From NCBI GenBank assembly GCA_021828575.1, contig JAJZEL010000088.1, positions 1 to 11,389 of the forward strand: 11,389 nucleotides of DNA, read 5' to 3'. Below, one piece after another: positions 1 to 7,248 of this stretch. The translations under genes and the position numbers were made by a program. The DNA is from Pseudomonadota bacterium (GTDB lineage Bacteria > Pseudomonadota > Gammaproteobacteria > Burkholderiales > Ferrovaceae). The notes beneath the pieces are model-generated. The model saw only the letters and a list, made by a program, of their open reading frames with translations, did not search any database and was not told where the DNA came from. Position 1 is the first letter of the stretch; each line of letters starts with the position of its first letter.

Positions 1-694
1 CGCCATGCTGAAGATAGGTATGGCGGTAGCATTCCTCAAAGAACAACCAGTCATCCGGACGAATGCACTCCCCCGTCTTCCACTCGAAATACATGCCGGT
101 TTCATGCAGGCGTCGGCGTTCCTGCTTGATCTTCTTGCGCTTGTCATGGTTGAAAGTGGCCAGAAAAGCATCGAAATCCGCATAGTGATCGTTGCACCAG
201 TGAAATTGAAGCCCTTCTCTTGACTTGAACCCTGCCTGACTCAGGTCGTCACCATCCCTGTCATCAGCAAACAACACATGGATGGACGAGGCACCCGCCT
301 GCTGACGCGCTGTTTCCAGGCCCAGCACCAGCGCGCTGCGCGATGCCGGGTCATGCGACAGTATCCGTGAACCGGGCACCGGAGTGAAAGGAACGGCAGC
401 CAGGATTTTGGGATAGTACGCCAGCCCTGCGCGCTGGTAAGCCTCTGCCCAGGCCCAGTCAAACACATATTCCCCCCAGGAGTGGGTCTTCACATAAGCT
501 GGAATGGCCCCTTCAAGCCGACTGCCTTCCCATAGGGTGACATGGCACGGTGCCCAGCCTGTCCTGGAGGATACGGCACCGCTTTCCTCCAGGCCTTGAA
601 GAAACGCATGACGCAATGTGGGCGCGCTACCGCAAAGGGCATCCCACTGTGCGGGATCCACCTGGGAAAGATTTTCCAGCAGTCGCAGCTCCAT
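1..694 (-). CDS. FemAB-like (DUF482) protein, C-terminus cut by window edge
   Basis: Reading leftward from the ATG at 694, the frame stays open to base 1, giving 231 residues with no stop, so the gene continues outside the window. I recognise the DUF482/FemAB-like family (PF04339, acyl-CoA N-acyltransferase fold). Family-typical stretches are the opening MELRLLENL, TLRHAFLQGLEESG (about residues 27–40), AYVKTHSWGEYVFDWAWAEAY (66–86), YYPKILAAVPFTPVPG (93–108), GASSIHVLFAD (134–144), and the basic stretch NHDKRKKIKQERRR (182–195). Members are usually about 380–400 residues, so roughly the N-terminal 60% is present. FemAB relatives transfer amino acids or acyl groups to peptidoglycan precursors, but the substrate of this branch is not established. 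The start lies 5 bases after the DUF2237 stop, and the Shine–Dalgarno is weak (TGAGA), suggesting translational coupling. No signal peptide or membrane segment is seen. Family assignment is firm; function is open. Confidence 0.87.
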   Translation of the reverse strand, partial: MELRLLENLSQVDPAQWDALCGSAPTLRHAFLQGLEESGAVSSRTGWAPCHVTLWEGSRLEGAIPAYVKTHSWGEYVFDWAWAEAYQRAGLAYYPKILAAVPFTPVPGSRILSHDPASRSALVLGLETARQQAGASSIHVLFADDRDGDDLSQAGFKSREGLQFHWCNDHYADFDAFLATFNHDKRKKIKQERRRLHETGMYFEWKTGECIRPDDWLFFEECYRHTYLQHG

Positions 695-699
695 GGGTC

Positions 700-1065
700 T
701 CAGTGCATCTTCAACGCATGATGCTGCAAATCCTCCAGTGCAATGATTTCGAGCGCACGGTGATGGGTGCTTTCGAGCACTACGTAAGGCGCCTGACCGG
801 CCTCCAGAGCCTCCTGCCAGCGCGCGGCACACAAGCACCAGCGATCTCCTTCACGAAGACCGGGAAACCCGAAAGTCGGCATGGGAGTGGAAAGGTCATT
901 GCCGCGACTTTTGCTGAACTCCAGAAACTCGCTGGTGACAATGACGCATACCGTGTGACGTCCCAAGTCTTCTGGTCCCGTGCGACAGCATCCATCACGG
1001 TAAAAACCCGTCTTCGGTGACAGGGAACATGGCACGAGCGGGGTTCCCAGCACATTGAATTCCAT
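700..1065 (-). CDS. DUF2237 family protein
   Basis: A complete 121-residue protein matching the DUF2237 (PF09996) family in length and motifs: NVLGTPLVPC at the start, TGFYRDGCC (19–27), TGPEDLGRHTVC (29–40), EFLEFSKSRGNDLSTP (46–61), and GDRWCLCAARWQEAL (73–87). Cysteines sit at 13, 26, 27, 40, 77 and 79, a pattern suggestive of metal or redox function, although no biochemical role is established for the family. I chose the ATG at 1065 because an AAGGAG motif lies nine bases upstream. A second in-frame ATG at 1071 forms an ATGA overlap with the regulator stop but has only three bases to the same Shine–Dalgarno, so both are possible (121 or 123 residues). It lies between the regulator and the FemAB-like gene, apparently in one transcript. 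Identification is confident; role unknown. Confidence 0.9.
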   Translation of the reverse strand: MEFNVLGTPLVPCSLSPKTGFYRDGCCRTGPEDLGRHTVCVIVTSEFLEFSKSRGNDLSTPMPTFGFPGLREGDRWCLCAARWQEALEAGQAPYVVLESTHHRALEIIALEDLQHHALKMH

Positions 1066-1067
1066 GG

Positions 1068-2150
1068 TCATCCACTCCTTGAATAAGGAAAGGCTTCCGC
1101 CACAGTCTGGATCTGCCCTGTCAGCGCTGCATCATAGCCCGCGATGGTATCCACTTCCGCGTGAAAGGCAGTGGATTGCAAGGCCTCAAGAATCGGGGTG
1201 AATCGCGGATCTGTCAACAGGGATTCGCGACAAACAAAGAAGTAGCGTTCCGTGAGCAAGGGAACGAAGTCCAGATCAAAACGGCGCGCCCCGGTCTCAA
1301 CACCCATCCCCACATCTGCCTTGCTGCTGGCGATATATGCGCCGATGGCCGCATGCGTGAACTCCACGTTGTCATAGCCTTGAATCCCCTTTGAATCCAT
1401 TTTCTGCTGGGTCAGAAGAAGCTCCAGTATGGCTCGAGTTCCTGAACCGGGCTGACGATTGACGAACAGGATGTCTTTGCGCAACAAATCGCTGAGGGAC
1501 CAGATGTTTTTGGGGTTTCCCCTGGCCACCATCAACCCCTGACGGCGCGTGGCCAGATGGATCAGCCGGGCATCAGCAGGAAAAAGCCGCTGAATTCGTC
1601 CAAACAGGATTTTTTCCAGACCTCCCACCGGCACATGAAATCCGGCCACATCGCATACTTTCCGGTGAAAGGATTCCAATGCTTCGTTACTGCCCCGGTA
1701 ATTGAGATCCAGGGGGATGCCCAGATGCTGCAACCGGTCATACAGGGCGGCCACGGCAAATCCGTGACTGGCATACATGCGCATCACCCGACGTGCCCGA
1801 CTGGTGGCAGCCTCGATGTCTTCACTGATTTCTGACCCGATACTGTCCAGCAGTGGCCCCAGTCTGGCCCGAGTACGCTTTTCCGCCCAAACGAGCCGCT
1901 GGCCCAGCTCGGTCAGTCTTGATCCCCTGCCTGGAGCTGTTTCAATGACCGCCCCCCCCAGCGCCTCCTGCAATTCCTCGATGAGATTCCACGCATGACG
2001 GTAGGACAGCCCTTCTTCAGCGCTGGCCGCCTTCATGTTCCTGGTGGTTTCGATGGCAAGGAGCAGCCTCAATGCACGCGTACAGGAAATGCCGGCTTCG
2101 CCCGTGGCATGTAGTGAAAGCCGATAGTCAGGCTCAACAGTAATCTTCAA
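1068..2150 (-). CDS. ModE-type HTH transcriptional regulator with PBP-like sensor domain (probable fds operon regulator)
   Basis: One-component regulator of about 360 residues. The N-terminal part (about 24–87) is a ModE/LysR-like winged helix. It shows GLSYRHAWNLIEELQEALGG followed by GRGSRLTELGQRLV, matching the ModE pattern of recognition helix, wing and LTxxGxxLV. The rest (about 120–345) is a periplasmic-binding-protein-like effector domain with NRQPGSGTR (231–239) and DVGMGVETGAR (279–289), as in PBP_like (PF12727) proteins linked to molybdate or tungstate sensing. It is transcribed divergently from the formate dehydrogenase operon, so it probably controls it. Formate, molybdate or a related anion is the likely ligand, by inference. 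Cupriavidus FdsR occupies a comparable position, but I cannot show orthology. The start is a TTG at 2150 with AAGGGGG five bases upstream. The frame is open to another TTG at 2183, which has no Shine–Dalgarno. Its stop overlaps the possible DUF2237 start at 1071. Confidence 0.87.
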   Translation of the reverse strand: MKITVEPDYRLSLHATGEAGISCTRALRLLLAIETTRNMKAASAEEGLSYRHAWNLIEELQEALGGAVIETAPGRGSRLTELGQRLVWAEKRTRARLGPLLDSIGSEISEDIEAATSRARRVMRMYASHGFAVAALYDRLQHLGIPLDLNYRGSNEALESFHRKVCDVAGFHVPVGGLEKILFGRIQRLFPADARLIHLATRRQGLMVARGNPKNIWSLSDLLRKDILFVNRQPGSGTRAILELLLTQQKMDSKGIQGYDNVEFTHAAIGAYIASSKADVGMGVETGARRFDLDFVPLLTERYFFVCRESLLTDPRFTPILEALQSTAFHAEVDTIAGYDAALTGQIQTVAEAFPYSRSG

Positions 2151-2167
2151 TCCAGCCCCCTTAATTG

Positions 2168-2198
2168 TTGAATTGTTATGCAAATATTTTCAATTCAA
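2168..2198. promoter_or_regulatory. Candidate operator: 8-bp inverted repeat
   Basis: TTGAATTG (2168–2175) and CAATTCAA (2191–2198) form a perfect 8-bp inverted repeat with a 15-base spacer, so the arms lie 23 bases apart, about two helical turns. It sits just upstream of the regulator's ribosome binding site. It is centred 25 bases left of the TTGACT –35 candidate, around –57 if that promoter is used, which is a usual position for LysR-type activators. Binding by the divergent regulator, with autoregulation, is inferred. Confidence 0.45.
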
Positions 2199-2273
2199 AC
2201 ACCATTGACTTTTCCGTCATACGGGAATAACTTCATGATAAAGATAAATCAATTTTGTTTTTGCAGTATAAGT

Positions 2274-2286
2274 TATGTTGTACATA
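2274..2286. promoter_or_regulatory. Short palindrome near the fdsG start
   Basis: TATGT-TGT-ACATA is a perfect 5-bp inverted repeat with a 3-base centre, 24 bases before the fdsG ATG and directly after the TATAAG –10 candidate. Flanking TTGCA (2261–2265) and TGCAA (2289–2293) form a second, offset inverted pair. The GTTAT…ACATA flavour resembles the E. coli ModE operator half sites as I remember them, but the spacing differs. It may be a second operator; such short palindromes also occur by chance in AT-rich DNA. Confidence 0.3.
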
Positions 2287-2309
2287 GTTGCAATTTGAAA
2301 TATCAGAAT

Positions 2310-2813
2310 ATGAAGAATACACAAAACTCCCTTCCGCCCCCTTCCCTTCCTGAGCAGGAAGGGAGAGTGGTGCAACAGTCCATTGATCAATGGATGTCGG
2401 CAGAAGGGCCCCTGTTGCCCATTCTTCATCACATTCAGGATCACTTGGGATACATCCCTCCTGCCTCCATTGAACTGATTGCCCACCAATTAAATCTTTC
2501 ACGCGCTGAAGTGCATGGGGTCGTCACGTATTACCCGCACTTCAGGCGTGAAAAGCCGGCCCTCCGACAAATCGTGGTCTGTCAGGCCGAAGCTTGCCAG
2601 GCAAGGGGCGCAAGGGAACTGACCCGAACGATCGAGTCACGCACAGGCTGCCGGTTGGGCCAGCACTCGCCGGATGGTCAGTGGTGTCTGGAATCCGTGT
2701 ACTGCCTCGGCCTGTGTGCCAGCGGCCCCGCCGTGGCCATCAACGGATGCCTGCACGCACGGGTGGATCATGACCGGTTGAACGAACTGCTTTCTCCCGG
2801 AGACCTCGCATGA
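2310..2813 (+). CDS. fdsG: NAD-dependent formate dehydrogenase gamma subunit FdsG
   Basis: FdsG is the NuoE-like, thioredoxin-fold subunit that carries one [2Fe-2S] cluster and partners FdsB in the diaphorase part of soluble formate dehydrogenase. From the ATG at 2310 it is 167 residues. Diagnostic motifs are LLPILHHIQDHLGYIP (35–50), LNLSRAEVHGVVTYYPHFR (61–79), and cluster ligands C91, C96, C132 and C136 (CxxxxC…CxxxC). The start is uncertain. ATG 2310 gives the usual family length but has no clear Shine–Dalgarno. GTG codons at 2367 and 2370 follow a strong AGGAAGGGAG (2356–2365) and would give about 147–148 residues with the conserved core intact. The frame is also open upstream to 2178 through AT-rich non-coding-looking DNA, which I exclude. 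The stop overlaps the fdsB start (ATGA), and this is the first gene of the fds operon. Confidence 0.93.
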   Translation: MKNTQNSLPPPSLPEQEGRVVQQSIDQWMSAEGPLLPILHHIQDHLGYIPPASIELIAHQLNLSRAEVHGVVTYYPHFRREKPALRQIVVCQAEACQARGARELTRTIESRTGCRLGQHSPDGQWCLESVYCLGLCASGPAVAINGCLHARVDHDRLNELLSPGDLA

Positions 2814-4369
2814 GCACAAAAGTGTACGTCCCTCGGGATTCGGCCGCCCTGGCTGTAGGTGCCGATGAAGTGGCCGCCGCGATCAGGAACGAGGTGGAAA
2901 AAAGAGGCTTGGATGTTCAGATCATACGCAACGGTTCCCGCGGCATGTTCTGGCTCGAACCCCTTGTGGAAGTGGAATTCCAAGGGCAACGCATAGGTTA
3001 CGGTCCTGTTTCGCCCAAGGATGTCAGGACGTTGCTGGATTCCGGCTTCCTGAAAGGACAGTCTCATGCACTAAGGGTGGGTGAAGTGAATGACCATCCG
3101 TTCCTGAAACAGCAGGAACGCCTGACCTTTTCACGCATGGGCATCACGGATCCCCTTTCACTGGAAGATTATCGTCATCATGGGGGATTCTCGGGACTTT
3201 GCGTGGCGCTCACCCTGCCTCCCCAACAGATCGTCCAGCAGGTTCTTGACTCGGGCCTGCGCGGGCGGGGTGGCGCGGGTTTCCCGGCAGGAATCAAATG
3301 GAAAACTGTGCTTCAGGCCACCGCCCCCCAAAAATACATCGTCGTGAACGCAGATGAGGGCGACTCGGGCACCTTCGCCGATCGCATGGTGATGGAGGGC
3401 GACCCCTACATGCTCCTGGAAGGGATGGCCATTGCCGGACTCGCCGTGGGCGCCACCACCGGGTACATTTATGTCCGATCAGAATACCCCCATGCCTTCC
3501 ATGCACTACAGGAAGCCATCGTGCGCGCAGAGAACGCCGGATTTCTTGGAGACAACCTGCTGGAATCAGGGAAGCGTTTCCGGGTCATGGTACGCAAGGC
3601 GGCCGGCTCCTATGTCTGCGGCGAAGAAACCGCCTTGCTGGAAAGCCTGGAAGGAAAAAGAGGCATCGTTCGGGCGAAACCACCCTTGCCTGCGCTTTCC
3701 GGCCTGTTCGGCAAACCCACCGTCATCAACAACGTGCTGACCCTGTGTGCCGTACCCTTCATTTTGAGCCATGGTGCGGCTGCCTATGCCGAATTTGGCA
3801 TGGGTCGCTCAAGAGGAACCTTGCCCTTTCAACTGGCAGGCAATATACGTCAGGGTGGATTGGTGGAAAAGGCTTTCGGAGTTTCCATCAGAACCCTCAT
3901 TGAACAGTTCGGCGCAGGCACGGCCAGTGGACGGCCCTTGCGAGCCGTACAGGTAGGGGGACCTCTGGGGGCCTATTTCCCGGACCGATTGCTCGATACC
4001 CCCTTGGACTACGAGGCCATGGCTGCCCGGGGGGGTGTTCTCGGGCACGGCGGAATCGTGGTGTTTGACGACACGGTGGACATGGCCGAACAGGCCCGCT
4101 ACGCCCTGGAGTTCTGTGCCGTGGAATCCTGTGGCAAGTGCACCCCCTGCCGCATCGGGTCCACACGGGGAGAAGAACTGGTCCGGCACATGCAACACCA
4201 TCCGGAGTCATCGCATCAGGACGAACAACTCCTGCGCGACCTGTGCAATACCCTGCTGAATGGCTCACTGTGCGCCATGGGAGGCATGACACCCTACCCT
4301 GTCCTGTCCGCCCTGGATCATTTTCCCGAGGACTTTCATCCTTCAAGCCATGCCATCAAGGCCGCATGA
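2810..4369 (+). CDS. fdsB: NAD-dependent formate dehydrogenase beta subunit FdsB
   Basis: FdsB is the flavin subunit: electrons from formate reach FMN here and reduce NAD+. It is 519 residues, close to the Cupriavidus protein. Residues 1 to about 105 are a NuoE-like thioredoxin-fold extension with no cysteine at all, so they cannot bind the [2Fe-2S] cluster seen in NuoE; this is the usual state in FdsB. The NuoF-like core has the FMN/NADH motifs GRGGAGFPAGIKW (152–164), NADEGDSGTFADR (180–192) and GSYVCGEETALLESLEG (266–282), plus [4Fe-4S] ligands C441, C444, C447 (ESCGKCTPC) and C488. The start ATG overlaps the fdsG stop by four bases (ATGA), with GGAG seven bases upstream, indicating translational coupling. 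It ends 11 bases before fdsA. Acts in the cytoplasm. Confidence 0.97.
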   Translation: MSTKVYVPRDSAALAVGADEVAAAIRNEVEKRGLDVQIIRNGSRGMFWLEPLVEVEFQGQRIGYGPVSPKDVRTLLDSGFLKGQSHALRVGEVNDHPFLKQQERLTFSRMGITDPLSLEDYRHHGGFSGLCVALTLPPQQIVQQVLDSGLRGRGGAGFPAGIKWKTVLQATAPQKYIVVNADEGDSGTFADRMVMEGDPYMLLEGMAIAGLAVGATTGYIYVRSEYPHAFHALQEAIVRAENAGFLGDNLLESGKRFRVMVRKAAGSYVCGEETALLESLEGKRGIVRAKPPLPALSGLFGKPTVINNVLTLCAVPFILSHGAAAYAEFGMGRSRGTLPFQLAGNIRQGGLVEKAFGVSIRTLIEQFGAGTASGRPLRAVQVGGPLGAYFPDRLLDTPLDYEAMAARGGVLGHGGIVVFDDTVDMAEQARYALEFCAVESCGKCTPCRIGSTRGEELVRHMQHHPESSHQDEQLLRDLCNTLLNGSLCAMGGMTPYPVLSALDHFPEDFHPSSHAIKAA

Positions 4370-4380
4370 GGTTACCCCCT

Positions 4381-7248
4381 ATGGACATGCCATTCCTCTC
4401 GCCCCACGACACTGACCTGGGCACCCCGGAAAAAATCTCCGACCAGCAGGTCAGTCTCCACATTGATGGTCACCCAGTGACCGTGCCTCGCGGCACCTCC
4501 CTGATGCGTGCCGCCGCACTGACCGGATTGTCCATCCCAAAGCTGTGCGCCACCGACACACTCGAACCTTTTGGGTCATGTCGCCTGTGCTTGGTGGAAA
4601 TCGAGGGACGCAAAGGATTCCCTGCATCCTGCACCACACCTGCCGAGGAAGGCATGGTGGTGCGCACCCAAAGCACGCAACTGGCGCAATTGCGGCGTGG
4701 GGTGATGGAACTGTACATCTCAGACCATCCTCTGGATTGCCTGACCTGCGCCAGCAATGGCGACTGCGAACTTCAGGATATGGCCGGTGCCGTAGGGCTG
4801 AGAGAAGTACGTTACCCATCGATCGAGCATCATCACCTCACCGCACAAAAAGACGATTCCAACCCCTATTTTGTCTACGATCCATCGAAGTGCATCGTCT
4901 GCAACCGCTGTGTTCGGGCGTGCGAAGAGATCCAGGGAACCTTTGCGCTCACCCTCTCGGGTCGTGGTTTTTCCTCGAGGGTTTCTCCCGGAGAGAGCCA
5001 GCCATTCATGGCCTCCGAATGCGTTTCCTGCGGAGCCTGTGTCGACGCCTGTCCAACAGCCACCCTGGTAGAAAAAAGCATTCTGGAGGCAGGTCAACCG
5101 GAATACAGTGTTGTGACCACCTGCGCCTACTGTGGAGTGGGTTGCGGTTTCAAGGCCGACATGAAAGGCACTGAAGTGGTCAGGATGACCCCATGGAAAG
5201 GAGGTAAAGCCAACGAAGGCCATGCATGTGTCAAGGGGCGCTTTGCGTGGGGTTACGCCACGCACAAGGACAGGATACTCACCCCCATGATCCGCAAGCA
5301 CATCACCGACCCCTGGCAAGTGGTGAGCTGGGAGGAAGCCATCCAGTACGCGGCCAGCGAATTCCGGCGCATTCAGGGGACCTACGGCCGCGACGCCGTA
5401 GGTGGCATCACCTCATCAAGGTGCACGAACGAAGAAACCTACCTGGCTCAGAAGATGGTACGCGCCGCCTTTGGAAACAACAACGTGGATACCTGCGCCC
5501 GCGTCTGCCACTCTCCCACGGGTTATGGATTGGGGATGACCTATGGCACTTCTGCCGGAACCCAGACCTTCAAGTCAGTGGAACATTCGGATGTCATTCT
5601 GATCATCGGTGCGAACCCCACGGATGCACATCCGGTATTCGGCTCACGACTCAAGAAGCGCCTGCGCGAGGGAGCCCGACTCATCATCATCGATCCGCGC
5701 CGCATCGATCTGGTACAAGGGCCCCATTTCAAGGCTGATTACCTCCTTCAACTGCGGCCCGGCACCAATGTGGCCATCATCAATGCCATTGCTCATGTCA
5801 TCGTGACCGAAGGTCTGGTGGCAAGCGATTTTGTCAATACAAGATGCGACATGGAGTCCTTTCAGGCATGGAAGGCTTTCGTTGTACAACCCCACAACAG
5901 CCCCGAAGCCATGGAACCCGTGACCGGCGTTCCGGCCACTCAGGTCCGCGAGGCTGCCCGCCTGTATGCCACGGGAGGCAACGCCGCCATATACTACGGG
6001 TTGGGCGTGACGGAACACGCACAGGGTTCCACCATGGTCATCGGGATTGCCAACTTGGCCATGGTCACGGGAAACATCGGCAAGGAAGGGGTGGGAGTCA
6101 ATCCGTTGCGCGGCCAAAACAACGTCCAGGGTTCCTGTGACATGGGATCCTTTCCCCATGAATACCCCGGCTATCGACATGTTTCGGACGATGCCACCCG
6201 CCATAGCTTTGAATCTGCGTGGGGACTTCCCTTGAGAAAAGAACCGGGGTTACGGATCCCCAACATGTTCGAGGCCGCCCTGGACGGCAGCTTCAGGGGG
6301 CTTTACTGCCAGGGAGAGGACATCGTGCAATCCGACCCCAACACTCAACATGTGATTGCCGCCCTGTCATCTCTTGAATGTCTGGTGGTTCAGGACATTT
6401 TCCTGAATGAAACAGCCAAATATGCGCATGTATTCCTTCCCGGATCGAGCTTCCTGGAAAAGGATGGCACCTTCACCAATGCAGAACGACGGATTTCGCG
6501 AGTTCGCAAGGTCATGCCCCCCAAGGGTGGGATGTCGGACTGGGAAGTCACCGTGGCTCTTTCAAATGCGCTCGGTTATCCCATGCACTACAGTCATCCT
6601 TCCGAGATCATGGATGAAATCGCCCGCCTGACACCCACTTTTTCCGGTGTCAGCTACGACCTCCTGGATCGCCTGGGCAGTGTGCAATGGCCCTGCGACG
6701 ACCAGAATCCCGAAGGCACGCCACTCATGCATGTGGGAAGTTTTGTCCGCGGCCTAGGACAGTTCATGATCACCCAGTATGTTCCGACGGATGAAAAAGT
6801 CACCCCGAAATTCCCGCTCCTCCTGACCACTGGACGCATACTTTCCCAATACAACGTGGGCGCCCAAACCCGGCGCACGGCCAACATGGCATTCCACTCG
6901 GAAGACCGCCTGGACATTCATCCCCATGACGCCGAGGACCGGGGCATCTTGGATGGCGACTGGGTGGGCGTGTCCTCCCGTTCAGGCAACACGGTCCTGC
7001 GCGCCCATGTGAGTGAACGCATGTCTCCGGGTGTGGTGTACACCACATTTCATTTCCCTGAATCAGGATCGAATGTCATCACCACCGACAATTCAGACTG
7101 GGCCACCAACTGCCCGGAATACAAGGTCACCGCCGTTCAGGTCACCCGGGTCCGGCAAATGTCCGACTGGCAGAAATATCATCAGCAGTTTGACGAAATG
7201 CAGCAACACCTTCTGCGCCCCGGACCGGAGCAGATGACTCCGTCGTGA
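4381..7248 (+). CDS. fdsA: NAD-dependent formate dehydrogenase catalytic alpha subunit FdsA
   Basis: FdsA oxidises formate to CO2 at a bis-molybdopterin-guanine-dinucleotide Mo centre and passes electrons to FdsB. It is 955 residues. In order: a NuoG-like [2Fe-2S] domain (C56, C67, C70, C84); a His-ligated [4Fe-4S] (H116, C120, C123, C129); two ferredoxin-type clusters (C171/174/177/181 and C214/217/220/224); and the Mo-proximal [4Fe-4S] (C248, C251, C255, C283). The active site is ARVCHSPT, with Mo ligand C376 followed by H377, and R577 in NPLRGQNNVQGSCDMG. The C376–R577 distance of 201 equals that of Rhodobacter C386–R587. The molybdopterin dinucleotide-binding C-domain covers about 808–925. 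Cysteine replaces selenocysteine. ATG 4381 is chosen for its GAGG (4368–4371) nine bases upstream; the frame is open further left, but only inside fdsB. The stop overlaps the fdhD start (GTGA). Confidence 0.97.
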   Translation: MDMPFLSPHDTDLGTPEKISDQQVSLHIDGHPVTVPRGTSLMRAAALTGLSIPKLCATDTLEPFGSCRLCLVEIEGRKGFPASCTTPAEEGMVVRTQSTQLAQLRRGVMELYISDHPLDCLTCASNGDCELQDMAGAVGLREVRYPSIEHHHLTAQKDDSNPYFVYDPSKCIVCNRCVRACEEIQGTFALTLSGRGFSSRVSPGESQPFMASECVSCGACVDACPTATLVEKSILEAGQPEYSVVTTCAYCGVGCGFKADMKGTEVVRMTPWKGGKANEGHACVKGRFAWGYATHKDRILTPMIRKHITDPWQVVSWEEAIQYAASEFRRIQGTYGRDAVGGITSSRCTNEETYLAQKMVRAAFGNNNVDTCARVCHSPTGYGLGMTYGTSAGTQTFKSVEHSDVILIIGANPTDAHPVFGSRLKKRLREGARLIIIDPRRIDLVQGPHFKADYLLQLRPGTNVAIINAIAHVIVTEGLVASDFVNTRCDMESFQAWKAFVVQPHNSPEAMEPVTGVPATQVREAARLYATGGNAAIYYGLGVTEHAQGSTMVIGIANLAMVTGNIGKEGVGVNPLRGQNNVQGSCDMGSFPHEYPGYRHVSDDATRHSFESAWGLPLRKEPGLRIPNMFEAALDGSFRGLYCQGEDIVQSDPNTQHVIAALSSLECLVVQDIFLNETAKYAHVFLPGSSFLEKDGTFTNAERRISRVRKVMPPKGGMSDWEVTVALSNALGYPMHYSHPSEIMDEIARLTPTFSGVSYDLLDRLGSVQWPCDDQNPEGTPLMHVGSFVRGLGQFMITQYVPTDEKVTPKFPLLLTTGRILSQYNVGAQTRRTANMAFHSEDRLDIHPHDAEDRGILDGDWVGVSSRSGNTVLRAHVSERMSPGVVYTTFHFPESGSNVITTDNSDWATNCPEYKVTAVQVTRVRQMSDWQKYHQQFDEMQQHLLRPGPEQMTPS

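Larger units (their letters stand above)
2151..2309. promoter_or_regulatory. AT-rich divergent promoter/operator region
   Basis: This is the only intergenic stretch over 100 bases in the window and the most AT-rich (about 26% GC by hand count over 2161–2309). It separates the minus-strand regulator from fdsG and must hold both divergent promoters. Plus-strand candidates are TTGACT at 2205–2210, a good –35 but followed at 17 bases only by the poor –10 TAACTT (2228–2233), and TATAAG at 2267–2272, a good –10 without a recognisable –35. An activator-dependent promoter would fit either. No rho-independent terminator or riboswitch fold was evident by eye. Confidence 0.6.

Noticed and set aside
5..223. 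72-residue plus-strand open frame at the left edge
   Set aside because: It is opposite the FemAB-like gene, which is open to the edge and carries family motifs across this same stretch.
550..1020. 156-residue plus-strand open frame
   Set aside because: It lies opposite the DUF2237 gene and the start of the FemAB-like gene, both of which show strong family motifs; the plus-strand translation does not.
2178..2309. N-terminal extension of FdsG into the AT-rich region
   Set aside because: The composition is intergenic, the residues do not resemble FdsG, and the extension runs through likely promoter elements.
4138..4380. N-terminal extension of the FdsA frame into fdsB
   Set aside because: The added residues are basic, Pro/Arg-rich shadow sequence of fdsB, whose Fe-S ligands lie there; ATG 4381 has a ribosome site and gives normal FdsA length.
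4720..5319. 199-residue open frame on the minus strand within fdsA
   Set aside because: It is opposite the Fe-S cluster region of FdsA, shows no recognisable domain, and has no ribosome binding site that I could see.
5506..5511. Possible selenocysteine site in FdsA
   Set aside because: The active-site codon for residue 376 is TGC (cysteine) followed by CAC (histidine), not TGA, so no selenocysteine insertion is needed.
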